Shown piece by piece: positions 50,565-61,738 of a stretch of 64,000 bases of DNA (the stretch's first letter is position 1; each line of letters starts with the position of its first letter). The DNA is from Edaphochlamys debaryana. Lineage: Eukaryota; Chlorophyta; Chlorophyceae; Chlamydomonadales. Made by a program: the position numbers and the translations under genes. The notes below the pieces were generated by a model. It saw only the letters and a program-made list of their open reading frames with translations. It made no database searches and had not been told where the DNA came from. Location: contig JAEHOE010000114.1 in NCBI GenBank assembly GCA_016858145.1, forward strand, positions 1 to 64,000. The letters are read 5' to 3'.

Positions 50565-53500
50565 ATGGGGGCTGTTGACAGCCTTGACGATACCTTCTCC
50601 CTTGACGCCTTCCCGGCGACGCCCGACGAGCCAGAGTGCGCCTCCCGCGCCGTCGCCATCGATGCCGCCGCCGCCGCCGTCGCTGCCGCTGACCTCACCG
50701 CCGCCGCCGCCCGCAACTCCGGCGGCGGCGCGTGCACCGCCGCTGGCGGCGGCGGCACCGCTGCCTACGAGGCCGTAGCTCCGGCGATGGGAGCCGGCGG
50801 AACGGGCCGCAGAGGCGCCGCCGCGTTCGGGCTCGAAACGGACCCCTTCCTGTCAATGAGCGACCTGCTGCCGACGCCGATGGCGTCGACACACGACGGC
50901 GCCGTCGGCGCCGCGCGTGGTGCCGACGGCGTCGGCGTCGGCGGCGCCGTCAGCGGCGGCAACGGCCGAGGCAGGCCGCGGGGCGCGCTGTGGGCCACGC
51001 TCACCGGCAACCAGCTGGGCAGCGGCAACGGCAGCGGCCAGGGCCGGCCTGCCGGCGGCGGCGCTGGCGGCCGCGGGCGCCGCGGCGGCCGCGACATGGC
51101 CGCCACACGGGGCCGCCCCGCCCCCGCCGCTGCAGGCTCTGGCGGCGGCTCTGGCGGCGGTGGCGATGGCGGCGGTGGCAGCGCGTCGCCAAGCCGCGAG
51201 CGAGTCCAAGTCCTCGACATTGGGCTGTGGCTTGAGGATGAGCTGGCGCAGGAGCTAGGCCCGTCGCCGCCGCCGCCGTCGCCGCCAGAGGTGGATCCGC
51301 CGCCGGCCGCCGAGCCGCGGCTTATCACGACGGACTATCAAGCCATGGACCCCGCAGTTGCCTTTCTGCACGACTCTTCAACCACCGAGATCCGCCTGCG
51401 GCGGCAAGAAGCCGACGGCGACGGCGATGGCGACAGCGGCGGCGGTGGCGGGGACACTGGCGGCGGCGGCGGCAGGGTGGCGGGCCTGCTGACGATGCTG
51501 CGGACCACGCCGCCGCAGCAGGCGGCGGCGCTCATCGACGCCGCCGCCGCCACCGCCGCCGCCGTGCGGCGGCTTCTGGCGCAGCGACGGCGGAGCGACA
51601 GCACGCCGACGCCCGGCAGCGGCGGCAGCCGCCTTGCTGCCGCCGCCGCCGCCGCCACGGCTACAATTCCATGCAGCTTTCAGCGTAGGGTGTACGAGTG
51701 GGTATCCAGCACCGATGCAGTGGCGGTGGTTGGCGCCATCGACCTCTCTGCCGACGACGACGAAAACCAGGACGACGCTGGCGGTGGCGGCGCCGCCGGC
51801 GGCGGCGGCGAAGGCACGAGTGGCAGCAGCTGCGCCGTGGTGAGAGTGGCACTGGAGGATGCGGTGGCGGCCGTGCGCACGGGTCTGGCGCTGGCACTGC
51901 ACGAGCGCGCCGGGGCGGCAGCCAGGTGGGGTCGGGGTGCCACCCAGTGGGTGTGGGGGGGGGGTGTGGGGGGGTGGAGCAGGCATGCATTGGGGGGGTA
52001 TGGGGGCTTCCACGGATGCTTGGAGGGAGGGGCACTGGAAGGGTGACATGAGCTCAGGTTCACGGAAGCTCGGGGCCCGATGGGTCACTCGCCCACCTTC
52101 ATCACCTCTGCTTGCTTCTAGCCGCTACTCTGGCAGAAGGGCGCGTTGGCGCCAGGGCCCCAACGTGACTGCCCTCCGGGCAACTCCCGCCGCCTCCACA
52201 GGTCCTGCTCGCACCCACCCCCACTCTCCTCCTCTACCCCCAACCCCCGCCTCCGCAGGTTCTGCTCCGAGAGCGCCGCCGATGACGTGGAGGGCCTGGC
52301 GCTGACTCAGCTCGAGACCTTCGACGCAGCCGCCGGCGCCGCCACGTTCCGGGCCACGGCGCCCGCCTCGGGCCTGCCCTGCGCCGTCAAACTCACCGAG
52401 CTGCCGTGCGGCAGCGCAGCCGCCGTACGGGCGCTCCTCGATGGCACGTGGGGCACCGGTACGGCAGCTGCCGTTGCCGGTGCTGGCGGCGCCCATGGCG
52501 GCGGCGGCGGCGGGGCTGGCGGCGGTGGTGTGGAGGCGAGCCCCAGCCTTTCCAGCGGCAGCCTGGTCCTAACGCAGCTGCTTTACAGCAACAGCAACCC
52601 TGCAGCCAGCTTGCAAAAGGCTTCTGGTGCCGCCGCCACGAGGGCAACCGCTGACGTGGGTCGCGCGGCAGGGCAGGCAACAGCACAAGACACGAGCGGA
52701 GATCCGGAACTGGAACCGGGTCCGGGTTCGGAGTCGTCGGAGGCTTCTGTGGGGCGCCGCTGTGTGCTGCGTGCTGCGGCCGAGGTGGCTCTGCTGTGCA
52801 GCCTGTCGCACCCCAACATCGTGCAGGTGCGCTTGGGCTTGGGCCTTGGGGGCGTGATGGGGAGAAACCTGGTGCGGACTATCCGGCCACGTGTTCAGCG
52901 ATCGAGCAATGCGCTCGACTCTGGAACCTGCTTGCGCCCTCTCCCCCAGGTGTGCACATGGCACTGCGGCGTGTGTATGGACCCCGGCCCTCCCGCCGGC
53001 AGCGGCGGCGGCGGCAGCGGAGCTGACGGCGGCGGCGGCGGGCCCCTGCTAACGTTGCGGCTGGCGACGGATGCGGACTTTGACGCCGACCCGCCAGCCG
53101 CCGCCGACGCCAGTGCTTCCGGCGCCTCCGCCGTCCCTGCCGCACCCCCCGCTGCCATCACCGCTCCCTCCCCGGTCTGTGTTGCTCTCGTGACGGACTG
53201 CGATCTGGGATCCCTCCAGACCGCACTCACTGCCGGGTGGCCCCACGGCGGGGGAAGCGGCGGGAGCGGAGGCGGCGGCTCCGGCACAGCGGGACCCGAG
53301 CCGGCGGCGGACGGCGGCACGGACTGGCAGGTGGCTTGGGCGAGGCGGGACACGGATTGCTAGGTGGGTGGGGTGAACGTACGACAGGAGAAGCCGTCGC
53401 AACTACCCTCCCAGTCCCCGCTAGTAACCTGACCCCCTCCATCTTCTTGCCCGTCTCCCCCTCCCCCCCCTGCCCCAGGCCGTCCTCCGCACCCTGCTCG

Positions 53501-54168
53501 ATGTGGCCTGCGCCCTGCGCTACCTGCACGCCCACCGCATCGCCCACACCCGCCTGCGCCCGTCCGCCGTGCAGCTGCGGGCCCTGCCCCGCACCGCCGA
53601 CCCCCGGGGCTTCACCGCAAAGCTCGCGGACTTTGCCTTTGCGCACCACTGCGGTCGCTCGCTGCCCTCCGCCGCTGCTGCGGCGCTGGCGGCGACAGCG
53701 GCAGGGGCGGGGACCGGCGGGGGCCGTACGGCGGCGGCGGGGACGGAAATGCCCCTGGCGGCCGCTCCGTGGCTGGTGGCGACGGCAGCGGAGGGGCAGG
53801 CGGGGAGTGAGGGCCCGGAGCACGAGGGGTTGCCGCTGGAGTGCCTCCCACCCGAGGGCTTCCGAGGCGCTGCCCCCAGCCCCGCCTGGGACGTGTGGTG
53901 CCTGGGCCTCCTCATTTGGGCCTGCGCCCAAGGGCCCCGCCACCCCCTCAGCGCCCTGCCCCCCGCTGACCTCCCCGCGGCGCTGTGCGGGGGCTGGCGC
54001 CCGGCCTTCGGCCCCCGCGTGCCCCCGGCCCTGGCGGCACTCGCAGCCGACTGCTGGGCCGCCGACCCCCGCCAGCGGCCCGCGGCGGCGGCGGTGGTGA
54101 CGAGGCTGCGGGGCCTGCTGAGGGCCGAAGCGGCTGTGGCCGGGGGAGCTGGCGGTGGGGCGGCGTGA
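50565..54168 (+). CDS. TKL-like protein kinase-fold protein, probable pseudokinase
   Basis: Predicted exons are 50565-51925, 52259-52826, 52950-53330 and 53479-54168, which join in frame to 999 residues; all three introns are GT-AG. The first 450 or so residues are Gly/Ala/Pro-rich and disordered-looking. A kinase-like domain follows. Residues 496-498 are AVK, the usual ATP-anchoring lysine. A low-complexity insert of about 130 residues comes next, then EVALLCSLSHPNIVQ (629-643) as helix C. LVTDCDLGSLQTAL near 735 matches the hinge. LRYLHAHRIAHTRLRPSAV (783-801) is the catalytic loop, with HTR where HRD is expected. LADFA (819-823) replaces DFG. DVWCLGLLIW and CWAADPRQRP are the usual subdomain IX and XI blocks. 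Loss of the catalytic Asp and the DFG glycine suggests a pseudokinase, perhaps a scaffold or regulator. Start uncertain: 50565 is the first in-frame ATG, but the frame is open back to 49920. No TGTAA is seen in the first kilobase downstream. Confidence 0.75.
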
Positions 54169-54937
54169 GCGGGCGGGGCCTGTGTGCGTGCCCGACGGAG
54201 GAGCTTCGCCCCTGCCTGCTGCCGTGGGCGAGTGCGATGTGCGATGTGCGCTGGCGGGACCCCGCCTCATCACGTACGGCAGCCAGCGTGATTGAGTAGA
54301 CGATCGCTTTTCCGCCGGGGGTCCAGGAGGACCTGTCGGTAGAGATCCCGGCGTACGGCGGTACGGCAGCTGATGCTGCGCATCTCCTCCGTGGCGCTCA
54401 CTGATCCAGATGCATGACCGGAATCTCTTGCGCGGCACGACGCGTCATAAGAGAACCAGAAGTTAGTCGGAACGCTCGAAGAGCTTGCTGAGCCACGTCA
54501 GGCAACTTTGGGGGGTCCGAGGTTGCTACTTGCTAGCGCTCGATCGCATGCTTGCAGCAGGGCAATGAACGATGCTTAAGCCAATCTGTCGCGAGGACTG
54601 TTTGCGCGCACTCTCCCGGTACTGATTGGTTCGTGCCTGGCGAGGTTTGGTCTGCGATTGGCAGGGCATGCAACCACGGCATGGGCTCGACAACTGAATG
54701 AGACGCGGTGACTGCTGACGAAGCGCCCTTTGGGGATCCATGGGCAATCAAAGCTCACGAAGCTAGCTTGGGTCCATCAGAAGGTGCCGAACGGAATGAA
54801 TTGAAGCGGGCTGGGGTGCCCGGGCTGGCGTAGCTTTATTACTTGGGGGGGCTTTCGTGGCTTGGCGGAGGGGGGGTGTTGGATCCCTTGATGAGTGATG
54901 CCAACAAGGCTTCGTAGATTTCGCTGATATAATGGCG

Positions 54938-55219
54938 CTACACGGTTGCACAAGGGGTGCCTGCATGGGAAAGGAAGCTAGGCGTGGGCCATTGGGGTAG
55001 GTGCAGGGTGCAGTAATACCCACCCGGTTTGAGGGACCGCGTGACGAATTCACTGACGACTGACGAATGTACTTTGAACTCATCTGGGTTGTTTCTTTGG
55101 GGGGTTATCCAGGGGTATCCGCTTGCTTGGGCGCCTTTGGGCCAGGCGCGCAATAATTGCTCCCCTCCATCTATATGTCGGCGTAATAACACCGCTTGAG
55201 TGCTAAGTAGCCAGTACAT
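54938..55219 (-). pseudogene. Weak decayed coding fragment, possibly methyltransferase-like
   Basis: A - strand frame of 93 codons starts with a real ATG at 55219 and includes EFVTRSLKPGGYYCTL. This resembles the LKPGG turn found in many S-adenosylmethionine-dependent methyltransferases. Nothing else of that fold is present. The frame stops after 93 codons and no neighbouring exon was found. The setting is less GC-rich than the real genes. It could be a remnant of a transposon-borne or host gene, or a chance match; the five-residue motif alone is weak evidence. Confidence 0.2.
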
Positions 55220-55573
55220 CCACTGTCATTTGGGGGTCTCGATGTGCGCTGGCTTGGGACGCTCAACTCCGCGTTGGGGGTGAGCGTAGTGAGCGCGAGT
55301 TTGGGGCTCTCGGCTGGTCAGGGCCTGTATGTCCACGATATGAACTATAGCGCCCATCAGTTGTAAGTGACTTGGGCTATGTATCTGTGCGTGTCACGAC
55401 ACCACGGAGAGAGCTCTCGAGCGAGGTGCTTCTCATCCTGAATACACCCCGGGCGGGTTTGGCTGTCCTGGGGTGCTTTCCAAGTTCGCACCTACCGCGC
55501 ACTTGACGATACGGCCGGAACGGCGCCGTGCGGTACTCTTGATGGCGGTCCACATCCGGTCCAATCTTCCTTC

Positions 55574-55595
55574 ATTTCACGGCTATTTCACGGCT
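55574..55595 (+). repeat. 11-bp tandem duplication
   Basis: ATTTCACGGCT is present twice in direct tandem, followed by a partial third ATTT. It lies in the gene-poor stretch and has no visible partner elsewhere. It could be a replication slip or a target-site-like scar. Confidence 0.8.
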
Positions 55596-57189
55596 ATTTT
55601 GGGGCCGAGGTTTTGGAGCCGAGGGTGGTACTTTCCAACGGCGGGCTGCCAGGGTATGCTTTGGCGTCTGCCGCGCTCGCACTTACCATTGGGGTTGTGG
55701 TCACCTCGAAGCCCGCCCTCTTGCCATTGGGGGTTCGTGTGCGCCGCTCATCAGTTTATTAATGGATACATACCCGCAGGGCCCTGCGGCTGCCAGCCAG
55801 CGGCAGCTGTTGATTGCTGCGGGCGCGCTTGATGTCTTCAAACCCCCTGAGTGCCGTGACCTCCAGGGTTCCTTCTGTCTGGGTCTTGGTTGGTCACTGC
55901 GTCGTCTGCGTTTTGTTTGTGCTGGGCGATGACCGAAACGTGCGTGCGGTTTCATGAGGAATCTGCCCGACACCTCCGAAGATAGGCAAACTCTCTCGTC
56001 AGAACTAGGGGGGGATTGGGCCCAACTGGCTGGGTTCCCGGTCCCCCCGGCGATCACACTAGACGCATGGGGGCCGGTGGGAGGATCTTTGGCTTTGGCA
56101 ATACCGGTACGCACCAAGGGGCCCCGGCCCGACTTTCACCTGTGCATGTTTCACTCTCTATCGTGAATTGTCGGCGCGCTTGGGAAGGCACGACATGGCT
56201 CATGCTTGCCTGCTGATTGGGGTCGCCCGCGCAATCCCAGCTGCCGAGGTCCAAGCCGCCTTATTCACCCCTGCGCGCTCCGTCTATGCATATGTCTGGC
56301 TGGCGGTGGGTTATGCTGCCGTTAGCAGGCCTGGATACCTGTCCTTCTTATGCCAACAACACATGTAGAGAGCTGCTCCCAGCGGGGTGCCTTACTCATC
56401 ACGTGTGCGTTGACTCTTCACATGTCTATCGGTTGTCACCCCATGCTGCGCTCTTTGCGCAACAACCCATCGCAGTAGAGAGGCTCTGTCTGAACATGGA
56501 ACGAAGGGCGGAGCCCATGACTTGCTGCTGCAGGATCTGATTGGAATTATCATATGGGACATTGTAATTGGAACTAGTACCCTGGGGCCATACCTGCGTT
56601 GGCGGGCCGCCCGGGGTGGACTGAGGGGATAACGAGAACAACTTGGCGCATTGAGAGGGCGGGCTACGGCTGTCTCTGCCACCGTGTGACAGACTCGGTG
56701 CCGTTGGTACCGTAAGGTGCACGCGGTGTGCAACTGGCGGGCCCCCATGCTCTGTTGCGTGGGGTTCAGCGCCCCCGAATATGGCTGTGCTTGCCTTAAT
56801 TGTCTATCTACTAGCCACTGGACGGACTTGAGGGAAAATTGGTACGCCAGGACGAGGCAGTCAGCAGAGGACTACGGCCAGGGCTCGGCTTCACAAGGGA
56901 TCACGTTTTGGGGGACTTGTGGCGGCGATAGGCACGATGTGTACGAGACGGTACGCCACGAGATGGCTTGTTGGATGGGGGTACTACGTAGATGGGGGCC
57001 TGGTACTTTGGCGGTATTACTTAAATCACGCGGGGTCAGCGTGTGCGTGGGGGCGCGCGGCATGCGCCGGGCGCACATAGAATTTGGCAAGGGCTGACTC
57101 GATTGTAAGACCCCTTACTTGCATCAGGTCCGCCTGCCTGGGGCCCGGGCTCGTAATCAGTGTCCCAAAACTTTCCTGGCCATCTGGGC

Positions 57190-57540
57190 AAAAATGTTAC
57201 GTGGCGGACAGAACTTTTGCGCCGCTAGCGGTCAAAATGTTACGGCCAGAACACCTCCCTGCGGACCCTCAGAGAATTTCGTTGCGGCGGCGGTGGGGCC
57301 CTGCTCACACCTGCCCCGCTCCCCCGCCCTGCGCCCCGTCACCTCAGCTGCCCACCCCTGGCAGGCCCTCGCTTGGCCTCCTAACACCCCGCATAGCATC
57401 CCATACTACCGAGACAGGGGCCCTGCAGGGGCCCTGTGTCAGAATATTGGGGCCTTGCGGGGCCAAAATGTTCCATGGCGGGCAAGACTGCCGGAACTTT
57501 CCGGCAATAACGGCCGGAAATGTTCCAACGTCCGTAACTT
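57190..57540. repeat. Block of short recurring motifs and inverted repeats
   Basis: AAAATGTTACG occurs at 57191-57201 and 57234-57244, with AAAATGTTCC at 57465-57474 and GAAATGTTCC at 57517-57526. The left part reads AAAATGTTACG then GGCGGACAGAAC; the right part, on the opposite strand, reads GAAAAGTTACGGACGTTGG, so the ends are roughly inverted. Within the block are a perfect 8-bp stem, TGCCGGAA-CT-TTCCGGCA (57489-57506), and two tandem copies of CAGGGGCCCTG (57415-57436). The layout suggests a small non-autonomous element (about 350 bp) with imperfect terminal inverted repeats, but I could not define clean ends or a target-site duplication. Confidence 0.4.
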
Positions 57541-57876
57541 TTCGGTAACTTTGTAACTATGATAGCAACACTGCTCGTGATCCGCCCTGTGCTGCTAAGG
57601 CCCCCGCCCTCGGGGCGCCACGCGCCCCCAACCTCTCTGATAATTTAGGCCGGGATTGCACTTTGCTGGCCTTGCTTATCGCGTAACCTCGTCCCCGTTT
57701 CCCATTCCCTCAACCGCTCTGCACGTCAGGGAAGATCCCTCCACCGGCTCCACGGAAGAGCCATGCAGCGCATGCGCCCGTGCAGCAAGGTAGCTGCGTC
57801 AGCACCCTCCTGGTCGAGGAGGTCTCGCTCAGGACTGTCAGGAGGCGATGTTGCAGGGGCTGTTCATTAACAGCAA

Positions 57877-60800
57877 TCAGACCATGTTCCAGAAACCCAT
57901 GACCTCCTCCACCCCCTCGCCCCGCCGCATCCGCACGAACCGCACCCCCCGCGCCTCCCTCGCCTCCAGCCCCTCCGCCCACGCCCCGCTCTCCCCACCC
58001 CCTTCCCCTCCCCCGCCGCCCTCCCCTCCGGCCTCTGCACCCCCCTCCCCTCTGGAGCCGTGGCTGTGGCTGAAGCCCCACACGCCGGGGCTGCAGCGGC
58101 TGTTGTAGCGGCTGTACATGGACAGCGTGTAGGCGCCCACGTCAGCAACCACCACCCAGTCCCCCGGCCGCACGCAGCCCGGCAGCGGCGCCGCCTCCGC
58201 CAGCTTGTCCCCCTGGAAGCACAGCGGACCCACCACGTCCGTCGGGATCAGGTCAGCCGACTCTCCCGCCCCCGCCTCCGTCCCCGCCCCTTCTGCCTCC
58301 CTCTGCCCTGGCCCACCCCTCGCCTCCGAACTCGAGGCTGCGGGCGAGGCACCCCCGGGCCCAGGCCCAGGCCCAGGCCCAGGCCCAGGCCCAGGCCCAG
58401 GCCCAGGCCCGCTGGGCCCACGGGCCCGCAGCGGCGCCCCGTCAGCTGCCGCCAGCTCCACCCGCGCTGGCCACGTGGCCGGCAGGTAGACGGCTCGGAG
58501 GAGCAGGTCGGCCCCCAGGGGGCACACCACCACGCGCCGCCCGCCCGCGGACTTGACGTACTCCACCCGACCCGCCGCGAAGGCCGCTTTGGCCACCACG
58601 CACCGCCCGAACTCGGTGACCAGCTGCGGTGTTGGGGGGGGGGGGCAGTGGTGGGGCGGGGTGGGGTGGTGATATCGCCGTGGGTGTGGGGGTTAGGGGG
58701 GTTGGGCATGGGGGTGGGTGGGAGTGGTGGCGTGCTGGAGGCTGGCGTGGGGCGCATGGGCAACGCGTGGTACCGCCAGAAGGCCCGTGGCGCGCAGGCT
58801 GCGTGAGCGACCGAGGGCACGCCCGGCCCTGCCCCCAGGTCAGGAAGCGGGCGCGCTGCTCTGCCCACCCCCCATGGCCGCACCTGCGGGGCGCCCTCCT
58901 CCCACAGCCACGGCAGCCGGCGCCGAAGCAGACCCGCATACGTGGCAAACACGCTGCCGCCGCCGCCGCCGATGCCGCCGCCGCCGCCGCCGATGCTGCC
59001 GCCGCCGCCGCCGCCACACTCGGCGGCACCGCAGGACGGCTCCGCACCGCCCGTGTCCTCTGCAGGCACACGCGAGCTCGCGAGCCCGAACTCGCGCGCC
59101 GCCTCCGCCCCCAGCAGCCACGCCAGATCGTCATTGCCGTACTGTGGTACGGCAGGAGGGAAGTACGGCATGAACGGAAGGTGGTTACGGAGCACTGTCG
59201 CAAGGGGGGAGTCCCAGGGCCACGCCGTGGTCTAAAACACAGACCCCCACCAATCGGCACTCGAAGTCAACGTCTCTTTGCTGCCACACCCCAGCCCCCT
59301 ACCCCCCACAGGACCGGTACCGCTACCGATAACCCACTCCACCTCCACTCCCACGCCCCGCCCGCACCTGCACCGGCAGACCCCCACCAATGTCGAAGGC
59401 CAGGATGCGCCGCGGCCGCCGCCCCGCCGCCCCGCCGCCGCCACTGCCCGCGTCCCCGGCTGCCGCTGCCTCCGCCGCCGCGGGCGCCGGGGAAGCCTCC
59501 TCCGCCACCTCCGCCGCCGGCTCTGCTGCCTCGACCTCCCGCGCCAGCTCCGCCACCCTCGCCACTCCCTCGACCGTCAGCTCCAGGGGCACGCCCTGGT
59601 GGGTGAGGGAAGGGCGGTGATGGCCCACCAGTGCGGGGCTCGAGAGGCGGTGATGGCCCACCCGTGTAAAGCAAATGGAGCTAATGAGACGGGTCACGGG
59701 GCGTCAGAGGTGGGGCATGGATGCGATACGGGGCACAGAGCGCGGTCTGTCCTTCGTAGCACGGCTCCCCAGCAAACCTGCAACTCCATTCGCCGTCGTG
59801 CAGGTGCAGGTGCAGAGTCAGAGGACGGATGCAAGACGGTGGCCCGATGCCCCCTTGCAAGCCGCCCCATCAACCCAAACTCAAAGCCGTCGAACGCGCC
59901 ATCCGCTCAGCTCTTGAATGCCACGCGCCCCAGCACCCCCCCCTGCCCCCCCCCCCACTGGCTCCCACCTGGCTCCCCACGTGCAGGTGCAGCGCGTTCA
60001 GCCAGGGGTGCCGCCGGAAGGCCGCCAGCAGCTCCCCCCGGCTCTCGGTCAGCGGGATGCCGAACTTGGACACCTTGCCCGCGGTGGACAGGGCGGCGAT
60101 GGAGCCCTCGCCCACCTGCGGGGGGGCGTGATGTGGGGTGTCAAGGCACTTTCTGTTCGCATTCGCCCCTCACCGGGGTCCTGCTCCCTCCCATGCCCTC
60201 CCTCGCGCCCTCCTCCGCGCCCCCACCTGCGGGTTGATCCGCAGCCCGATGAGGCGCGTGGCTCCGTCGGGGGTGGGCCTCAGCAGGGAGGGGTCGGCCT
60301 CGACCACGGCAGCCACCCGCTCCAGCTCCTGACGGGTGGGCGGGAGGGAGAGGGGTGGATGCGGATGACTGGATCTCGATGCGGTTTGGGTAAGGATGCG
60401 GTTGAGGTGGGCGGGTGTAGGAATGTGGGGTTGCGGGGTGGTATTTCAGGAGGGCTGGGGCCGAGGTGTCGGGCCGGCTGCGAGGCGGGCGAGGCTTGAG
60501 CTGAGACTGGCGCTAGCCCGCTGGCCCCCCTGGCCCTGTGCGCCCATCCCGCATCGCCCGGACTTGCTTCCCTCCCCAGCTGCCTGCCCCCTTCCCCCTT
60601 CCGCCCCCCAGGACCCGCCTGGAAGTTGTCCAGGTTGAGGCGGACGCCTGCGGGGCCCCGGGGTGTCGGACCGTGGGCAACAGCCGGAGCAGGAGGGGTG
60701 CCGTCAGCCTGGCTGCTCTGGACGGCGCCCAGGCCCCTCCGGGGCCCTGCCGTCCCGCCCCTCCAATTGCCAGCCGCGAAGCGCAACCGCCTCCATCCGC

Positions 60801-61738
60801 CTGCCGGCGTTGCGCGACGTCCCAGCCTCCCGACAGGTGCAATGGAATCAAGCTCCCACCCCGGCACACACCCGCCCTGATCCTTCCGCTTGCTTCGGCC
60901 TTGCATGCGCTGCTAAACTGCGGTCGGTCAGCGCGCACAGTCCACAAGGCCGCCGCCCCTCCCGTGGCCCCTCCCCCACCGCCCCTCCTCCACCGCCGCC
61001 ACCCCACCACGCACCCGCCCGCAGCGCAAACCCCAGCTCCTGCCGGGTCTTGATGGGGGAGTCGAACACCACCCCCCCGGGGGCGAAGCCGCACCCCAGT
61101 GCCTGGCGCAGCTCCCCCAGCGAGGCCACCTGGGGGAGGGGAATGGGAAAGAGCAGGGAGAGAGCAAGGGGGAGTTGGAGGTCACGGGGTTGGATCTGGC
61201 ACGGCGCGCGAGGCACGGCCAAGGCACGCGCCAGCGTGTTGCGGGACGCCCTCATGTCCTTGACAGTTTGGGAGGGTAGAGACCGAGGGTCCGTCCCCGT
61301 CCGCCTCCTCCGCACCTCTGCCCCCAGGCCCATGTCCCGCATGAGCTGCAGCAGGCGGCCCACGGGGTTGGCCTTGACGGCAAAGGCGTGCAGCGTGCCA
61401 GGGGGAAAGGGCGCGGCCTGGGGCATGCCCGCAAGGGAAGATTCAGGTGGAGGGCGGGAAGTGGGGGCGAGGGCACGCGAGGATTACAGGCAACGTCCTG
61501 TGGCGGATGAAGACATGAATTCCAGGACTCCAGGGACGCGGTGAGCGTGGAGGGTCGGGCGCCCGGCACATGCGATGCCGACGAGTTAGCCAGCCGTGCG
61601 CACCTGCATGGCGCCAGCTGTGGCCTTTACGAGGTCCAGGTCCATGAGGATAGCCGAGGAGCCCTCATCGTCGTCTTGTGACAAAATGCCTGCGGCGATG
61701 GCCGCTTGGAGAGCAGCGCTGCGCCGCTCTGCAGCCAT
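57877..61738 (-). CDS. Fold-type III PLP-dependent decarboxylase (DAP/ornithine/arginine decarboxylase group)
   Basis: Nine exons on the - strand, listed 5' to 3': 61738-61604, 61417-61316, 61129-61015, 60646-60618, 60328-60227, 60115-59969, 59595-59368, 59141-58884 and 58623-57877. They join in frame to 620 residues. Family landmarks: MDLDLV (32-37), the PLP lysine in FAVKANP (K60), LHLHVGSQ (203-210), the phosphate-binding FDIGGGLPV (277-285), TEFGR (375-379, where EPGR is usual), the second-subunit pair C507 and D511 in GPLCFQGD, and GAYTLSMYSRYN (535-546). Members use pyridoxal phosphate to decarboxylate an amino acid, usually as dimers. The GAYxxxMxxxYN block and the HVGSQ motif are most like diaminopimelate decarboxylase (lysine synthesis), but EPGR is changed and low-complexity Gly/Pro inserts enlarge it, so the substrate is open. 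The ATG at 61738 has no obvious plastid presequence after it. No TGTAA is seen downstream. Confidence 0.85.
58359..58410 (-). repeat. In-frame hexanucleotide repeat encoding a Pro-Gly tract
   Basis: About eight to nine tandem copies of GGCCCA (+ strand) lie in the last exon of the decarboxylase-like gene. On the coding strand they give an alternating Gly-Pro run at residues 444-462, within a low-complexity insert between the core beta domain and the GPLCFQGD motif. Copy number is likely to vary between individuals, always by two codons, so the frame would be kept. Confidence 0.9.
58955..59015 (-). repeat. In-frame CCG trinucleotide repeat encoding poly-glycine
   Basis: Runs of CCG interrupted by GATGC and GATGCTG lie in exon 8 of the decarboxylase-like gene and encode glycine runs broken by Ser-Ile and Ile (about residues 343-363). 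The tract sits between the YGNDDLAWLL segment and the ATYAGLLRRRLPWL helix, so it is probably an exposed loop. Confidence 0.85.
60329..60617 (-). other. GC-AG intron next to a 29-nt microexon
   Basis: Exon 4 of the decarboxylase-like gene is only 29 nt (60646-60618), coding for the end of the split Gly codon and VRLNLDNFQ. It is followed by CAG|GCGGGT, a GC donor, and the intron ends CCCGTCAG before GAGCTGGAG. A GT donor four bases further in (GGCGG|GTCC) would break the frame. The result NFQ|ELERVAAVVE keeps both frame and family alignment. GC donors are a known minor class, and this one differs from the common algal GTGGGT donor by one base. Confidence 0.7.

Larger units (their letters stand above)
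54169..57876. other. Gene-poor intergenic stretch, less GC-rich
   Basis: Between the converging stops of the kinase-like gene and the decarboxylase-like gene, 3.7 kb has a distinctly more balanced base composition than the genes. Open frames on both strands are short, begin at non-ATG codons in most cases, and lack the codon bias of the neighbours. I found no tRNA-like or rRNA-like segment. It includes one weak decayed coding fragment on the - strand, an 11-bp tandem duplication at 55574-55595, and a repeat-rich block at about 57190-57540. Degenerate transposon sequence is the most likely content, but no intact transposase, reverse transcriptase or terminal repeats were recognised. Confidence 0.55.

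Noticed and set aside
49847..50758. 303-codon minus-strand frame opposite the kinase-like gene
   Set aside because: It is an Ala/Pro/Gly-rich antisense shadow of GCC/GGC-rich coding sequence, without a recognisable domain.
52950..53363. Reading the kinase-like gene straight through to a TAG near 53361
   Set aside because: A GT donor at 53331 joined to the acceptor at 53478 gives WQAVLRTLLDVACALRYL in frame, matching kinase subdomains; the read-through would lose them.
53227..54438. 403-codon minus-strand frame opposite the kinase domain
   Set aside because: The + strand carries clear kinase subdomains with matching splice sites here; the antisense frame is a by-product of high GC.
56717..57097. 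126-codon plus-strand frame in the gene-poor stretch
   Set aside because: It starts at GTG, has no family resemblance and lacks the codon bias of the real genes.
54169..57876. tRNA or other structured RNA genes
   Set aside because: No box A/box B pair or cloverleaf was found on reading; GGTTCG-like words occur without the matching arms.
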